Assembly: GCA_947504115.1 (NCBI GenBank)
Contig: CANNGH010000004.1
Location: 248,001 to 312,000 of the forward strand
Length of the DNA stretch: 64,000 nucleotides
Source of the DNA: an uncultured Sedimentitalea sp.
GTDB lineage: Bacteria; Pseudomonadota; Alphaproteobacteria; Rhodobacterales; Rhodobacteraceae
Direction: 5' to 3'
Under the pieces are notes generated by a model. It worked only from the letters and a program-made list of their open reading frames with translations, ran no database searches and had not been told where the DNA came from. Made by a program: the position numbers and the translations under genes. Of the stretch, positions 60,401 through 64,000 are shown in pieces (within the stretch, counting starts at the first letter, position 1; the number at the start of each line of letters is the position of its first letter).

Positions 60401-60893
60401 AGACGCGCAGCCGCTGGTGCGTCGCGTCGACTTCTGCCGCGCTGAACAGGCCCGCCGCAGGCGTGTAACCCATGTCCCAAAGCTCTCGCAGCACGGTCTC
60501 AAGGCCGAGGCTGACATGGCCGGAGACGTTTTCGAGGAATACCCATTCGGGGCGGCATTCGGCAATGACGCGTGCGACCTCGGGCCAAAGGTGGCGGAGA
60601 TCGTCGGCACCGCCACGTTTGCCAGCGGCGCTGAAGGGCTGGCAGGGATATCCGGCCAGAACGATGTCGAAGGCCCCGCGGAAGGGCCGGGCGTCGAAGC
60701 TGCGCAGATCATCCCAGATTGGCGCAGGGGCGAAATACCCCGCGCGCTGGGCGGCAATGAGGACGGCGCGGGGCCAGTCCTCCCATTCGACAAATGCGCG
60801 GGTGTGATAGCCGGGCTCGGCGAGCATGAGGCCCAGATCAAGGCCTCCGCCGCCTGCGCAGAGCGACAATCCGTGCCGGGGACGTGACACCAT
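59745..60893 (-). CDS. DNA cytosine-5 methyltransferase
   Basis: LSLCAGGGGLDLG, GYPCQPFSAAGKRGG, FLENV, QRLRVFIL, GNGVHPLAAAHAWRAL. Confidence 0.92.
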   Translation of the reverse strand: MVSRPRHGLSLCAGGGGLDLGLMLAEPGYHTRAFVEWEDWPRAVLIAAQRAGYFAPAPIWDDLRSFDARPFRGAFDIVLAGYPCQPFSAAGKRGGADDLRHLWPEVARVIAECRPEWVFLENVSGHVSLGLETVLRELWDMGYTPAAGLFSAAEVDATHQRLRVFILAHTDEPASRHRQLQSGGEQRFHPQGGSAGAGHHQLVDAEGDGWREGWAGAKLRLGRNSTAASAGGAMADTGRAELEGQFEGEHHPGRWQIPDGYSALSGGTGLHPPGPGDPAAWAAILSARPDLAPALGFHDCLTWAGRLAAHPESPGTAAAESALRRMADGLAHRARALRLLGNGVHPLAAAHAWRALAAAHGLGPVDLAAKRGAGGPSADGPV

Positions 60894-60898
60894 GCCAT

Positions 60899-61867
60899 TC
60901 ACCGCACTCCCCGCTGACGCAGCCTGTCCGCTGTCACCAGCCCGCGCGCCAGCATCAGACTGCACATGGCGGTGCTGATCATGCTGGGGGGCAGGTACTC
61001 GTCGGAGTTGACCTTGGCAGCGTAGAATTCCGCCAGTTCATCCGGGCTGGGTGGTGGCTTGCCGTGGGCCTTGCGGCTGCGTTTGGATTTCCGGCCGCTG
61101 GCATTTTCTGCGGCCGCCTGCGCATCGCGCTGGGCGGCGCGTTCCATGGCACGATCCAGCGCTTTCGGTCCATCGGGCGGATCGGGGTGTTCGTTACGGG
61201 TTTCGGCCGCGACCTCGATGATCCGGTTCTCCGAGAGCCCGAAATCATCGATCCATCGCCGCACATGGGTCCGCGCTGGCCAACCCTGCCACCAAGCGGG
61301 CAGCGTGGCATTGGCAGCAAAGCCCAGCGCGCCGAGCAACTCTGCAAAAAACCGATCAAAATCGATCTCGCGCGCTTGCGCGTCCTCCTCCTCCTTTACA
61401 GGTTTACTTAGGGGTTCTCTTACAAGGTTAATCTCCGGATTCCGGAGATGGCTTTGGGCAAAATCAGGAGATGGCTTTGCCGCAAATCCGGAGATGGCTC
61501 CATCACCGGAATCAGGAGTTGGATCGGCGTTCTGTTCTCTCTCCGTTCCTGCAATTCCATCTCCGGTTTTCGGAATTGGCTCTGGTGGAAACCCATCCTC
61601 GAACCCCAGGATGTAGCGCGTTGCTTTCCGCTTGCGGGTGCGCGGATCATAGCTGCGAACCCGGTGGATCAGGCGCAGCTCCTCAAGCTTGGTGAGATGA
61701 TTGTTCAGCGCTGAGACCGACATTTCCGCGTCCTCGGCCAATCGTACCTGCGTCGGGAAACAGCCGAAATCCGGATTGTGCCGGTCACAGAGGAACCAAA
61801 GCACGATCTTGGTCGCAGGCTTCAACCCGCGTTGCTGAATCGCCCAGACGGTCGCTTTGTGGCTCAT
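60899..61867 (-). CDS. HTH replication-initiator-like phage protein containing an iteron array
   Basis: KIVLWFLCDRHNPDFGCFPTQVRLAEDAEMSVSALNNHLTKLEELRLI winged HTH; replication module position. Confidence 0.65.
   Translation of the reverse strand: MSHKATVWAIQQRGLKPATKIVLWFLCDRHNPDFGCFPTQVRLAEDAEMSVSALNNHLTKLEELRLIHRVRSYDPRTRKRKATRYILGFEDGFPPEPIPKTGDGIAGTEREQNADPTPDSGDGAISGFAAKPSPDFAQSHLRNPEINLVREPLSKPVKEEEDAQAREIDFDRFFAELLGALGFAANATLPAWWQGWPARTHVRRWIDDFGLSENRIIEVAAETRNEHPDPPDGPKALDRAMERAAQRDAQAAAENASGRKSKRSRKAHGKPPPSPDELAEFYAAKVNSDEYLPPSMISTAMCSLMLARGLVTADRLRQRGVR
61431..61566. repeat. Iteron-like repeats TC(C/A)GGAGATGG at 61441, 61464, 61487, variant at 61512, inverted copy 61557-61566
   Basis: Unit spacing 23, 23, 25 bp; palindrome ATCTCCGGA-T-TCCGGAGAT at 61431-61449. 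Confidence 0.75.
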
Positions 61868-62256
61868 GATGCAACCCTCCGCGCTGGGCGGACACGGCTG
61901 GTGAGGCCATGATCGGCCAACGCGCCCAGCGCCTCGTCGAGCGAGCGCACGAGCGCCCAGCCGAAGCCCTGTGCCAGCACGGCATCGCGAAACGCCTCCT
62001 GGTTGGGGCGCAATCGGCCTTTCGGGGCCTTCAGTTCCAGAAACAGAACGCGACCGTCGCAGAGCACCATCAGGTCGGCAAAACCCGCATGCACGCCCAT
62101 GCCGACGAGGATCGCCTGGCGCTTTGCGCCGCGCGGCCCGGCCTCTGTCACTTCGTTGGCGCAGTGATGGATGATGGCCGTGCGCGGTAGGGCAACGCGC
62201 AGCGCCTGCACAACTGCGCGCTGCAGATCGGCCTCGGGGGTTCCACGCCGCGTCAT
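61864..62256 (-). CDS. VRR-NUC domain protein
   Basis: GFADLMVLCDGRVLFLELKAPKGRLRPNQEAF. Confidence 0.88.
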   Translation of the reverse strand: MTRRGTPEADLQRAVVQALRVALPRTAIIHHCANEVTEAGPRGAKRQAILVGMGVHAGFADLMVLCDGRVLFLELKAPKGRLRPNQEAFRDAVLAQGFGWALVRSLDEALGALADHGLTSRVRPARRVAS

Positions 62257-62486
62257 CGCACCACCTCACCATCATGGTCCCGCTGCGGGGCGCTACGAGT
62301 TGGCTGCCGTGCGTCGATGACCACCAGCAGAATGCGGGCGTCCTCGCGTTCCTGTTCCGTCTCGCCATGCTGAACGAGCACATTGCAGGCGAGCCGGATC
62401 AGGTGATCGCTGTGACAGGCAACATCGGCGATCACAGCGCGGGCTTCCGCTAGGCGGTCAGCGGGCCAGATTGACTTGTGCATCAC
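62253..62486 (-). CDS. Small hypothetical protein
   Basis: ORF with overlapping start/stop in replication module. Confidence 0.45.
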   Translation of the reverse strand: MMHKSIWPADRLAEARAVIADVACHSDHLIRLACNVLVQHGETEQEREDARILLVVIDARQPTRSAPQRDHDGEVVR

Positions 62487-62740
62487 CGGCGCCCTCCGGC
62501 CCGGCGGCGGCGCGGGGCGGCCTGCTCCTGCTCTTCCAGCCAGTCCTCGACTGCAGCGCGGCGGTAATAGACCTTGCGCCCAGCGCGCACGCAGGGCGGA
62601 CCGGTGCGTTGGGCCTCCCAGCGGCGCAGAGTGTCGACCGACAGGCCGAGTTCCAGCGCCAGGTCAAGACGGCTGATCCAGCCGACCAGCAGCTTGCGGG
62701 GTTGTTCCTTCGATTCTGGCATCGATCCGAGATGCGGCAT
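62483..62740 (-). CDS. AlpA/excisionase-like HTH protein
   Basis: LALELGLSVDTLRRWEAQRTGPPCVRAGRKVYYRRAAVEDWLEE. Confidence 0.8.
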   Translation of the reverse strand: MPHLGSMPESKEQPRKLLVGWISRLDLALELGLSVDTLRRWEAQRTGPPCVRAGRKVYYRRAAVEDWLEEQEQAAPRRRRAGGRR

Positions 62741-62834
62741 TGGGTGCCTCCCTGTTCTGGCCCCGTGACCGGTCGTGTCGGGGGCGTTTGCAGAGATCAG
62801 TGAGCGCAGAGGCGAAGGGGTGGCGGCGAGGCGA

Positions 62835-63246
62835 AGGGTGGCGCAAAGGCGGGCCCCTTTGTGCCACCCCTTGTTTTATTGGGTTTGCTTGAGATTTGCG
62901 GGTCAGGTGGGATGACGCGCCGCCGCGCGGCCCGTGGTCGTGGGGGATGCGAAACGCAGGCCGAAGCTGCAAACACCTGCGAACACCGGGATTTACAGGT
63001 GATTTACCGGCATTGGCGGGCAAAGAGGGGGTGGCACCCGGCACGGCCCCCCTGCCACCCACTGAATTTGTTGAAGATTTACAAAATCGGCGTGTTCTGC
63101 TGCGCTGATTCCGGGTCTTTCGGCATCGTATTGCGCGCGCCAAGGAACTGTGATCGCGGTTCCTCCGACCGACGACTGCCCTGCCCAGCGCCGGATCGCC
63201 AGTAAAACAAGGGGTGGCACAAAGGGGGCGACCTTTCCGCCACCCC
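62835..63246. repeat. 48-bp inverted repeat (62835-62882 vs 63199-63246, 42/48 identical), plus related hairpin near 63027-63060
   Basis: Shared core CCCTTTGTGCCACCCCTTGTTTTA; each arm is itself a hairpin. Confidence 0.8.
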
Positions 63247-63333
63247 GCGCCTCCCCGCCACCCTGTCGGTCATGCTTGCCTTGATAGTACGGCGAAACCA
63301 CGCCTCATGTCGGATGCAAGAAGGATCAGACCC

Positions 63334-64000
63334 ATGGTAGAACGCACCAAACTGACTGAGAAAGTGCTCCGCGAGGCCGTGCCCATCGTCGGGCGCGATT
63401 ATCAGATTTTCGACACCGACGTGCGCGGGTTCGCGGCCTGCATCTATCGCGGCGGCGGGCGGGCTTTCACGATCGACTATCGCCACGCCGGGCGGCAGCG
63501 CCGGATGACCTTCGGGCGCTGGCCGGAGTGGCCGGTGTCAGCGGCACGCGAGCGGGCCAAGGAAATCCGCCGCGAGATCGATGCCGGGGCTGACCCGTTG
63601 GCCCAGCGCGGGGCGCTGCGCGAAGCACCGTGTGTGAACGATCTGATCGAGCGCTACTGCGCCCAGCATCTGCCAAAACTGGCAGAACGCAACGCTGCCG
63701 ACCAGCGCGCCTCGCTGGCCAAGCTGGTGGCCCCGGTCTGGGGCCGGAAACTTGTGACGGAAATCACTTCGACCGACGTCGACAAGCTGCTGAACAAGAT
63801 CGCTGAGGGCCGGGCGCGTCCGCACAAGGAAAAACCCAACAACCGGGCGCGAAAGCTGCAGCCCGCAAAGCCCACGCCTGTACGCGCCAACCGGATGGGA
63901 GAGGTGTTGCGCAAGATGTTCACGCTGGCGGTGGAATGGGGCTGGTGCGCGGACAACCCCGCCCAGCGCTTTCACCGCCGCATCGAGACCCCACGCGAGC
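63334..64000 (+). CDS. P4-type tyrosine integrase, truncated by window end
   Basis: N-terminal DUF4102-like region (GFAACIYRGGGRAFTIDYRHAGRQRRMTFGRWPEWPVSAARERAKEI), no stop before window end. Confidence 0.92.
   Translation, partial: MVERTKLTEKVLREAVPIVGRDYQIFDTDVRGFAACIYRGGGRAFTIDYRHAGRQRRMTFGRWPEWPVSAARERAKEIRREIDAGADPLAQRGALREAPCVNDLIERYCAQHLPKLAERNAADQRASLAKLVAPVWGRKLVTEITSTDVDKLLNKIAEGRARPHKEKPNNRARKLQPAKPTPVRANRMGEVLRKMFTLAVEWGWCADNPAQRFHRRIETPRE

Larger units (their letters stand above)
18927..64000. mobile_element. Lambda-like-head / RcGTA-like-tail prophage inserted at tRNA-fMet, right end beyond window
   Basis: Complete head, tail, lysis, packaging, replication-like and integrase genes between the tRNA and the window end. 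Confidence 0.88.

Overview
GC-rich alphaproteobacterial (Rhodobacterales-like, inferred from gene content) chromosome segment. Positions 1-18.9 kb look like core genome: suf Fe-S operon, tRNA-Arg, Nramp-like and EamA transporters, ccoG-fixH-fixI-ccoS, an SDR, an rsmC-like methyltransferase, clpS and a D,D-carboxypeptidase. From tRNA-fMet (18850-18926) to the window end is a large tRNA-inserted prophage (>45 kb). A tyrosine integrase runs off the right edge. The prophage combines a lambda-type head module with an RcGTA-type tail-tip module. Its cargo is an SOS cassette (SRAP-umuD-umuC), an HNH-like gene next to a PD-(D/E)XK-like gene broken by one stop codon, a bactofilin, a CDF cation transporter, a YnfA-family protein, two tandem ParB-methyltransferase fusions, a type I R-M operon carrying a PrrC-like AAA/anticodon-nuclease candidate, and a C5 methyltransferase with two plausible coding frames. 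The strongest sequence-level signals are: an A_AAA_AAC slippery site joining the two tail-chaperone frames; a 23-bp iteron array inside a replication-like gene; a near-perfect 48-bp inverted repeat between integrase and xis-like gene; a GAAC-N7-GAAC LexA box before umuD; and a foldable intergenic element between two FNR boxes upstream of ccoG. Family names come from recognising protein motifs by eye; no database search was run.
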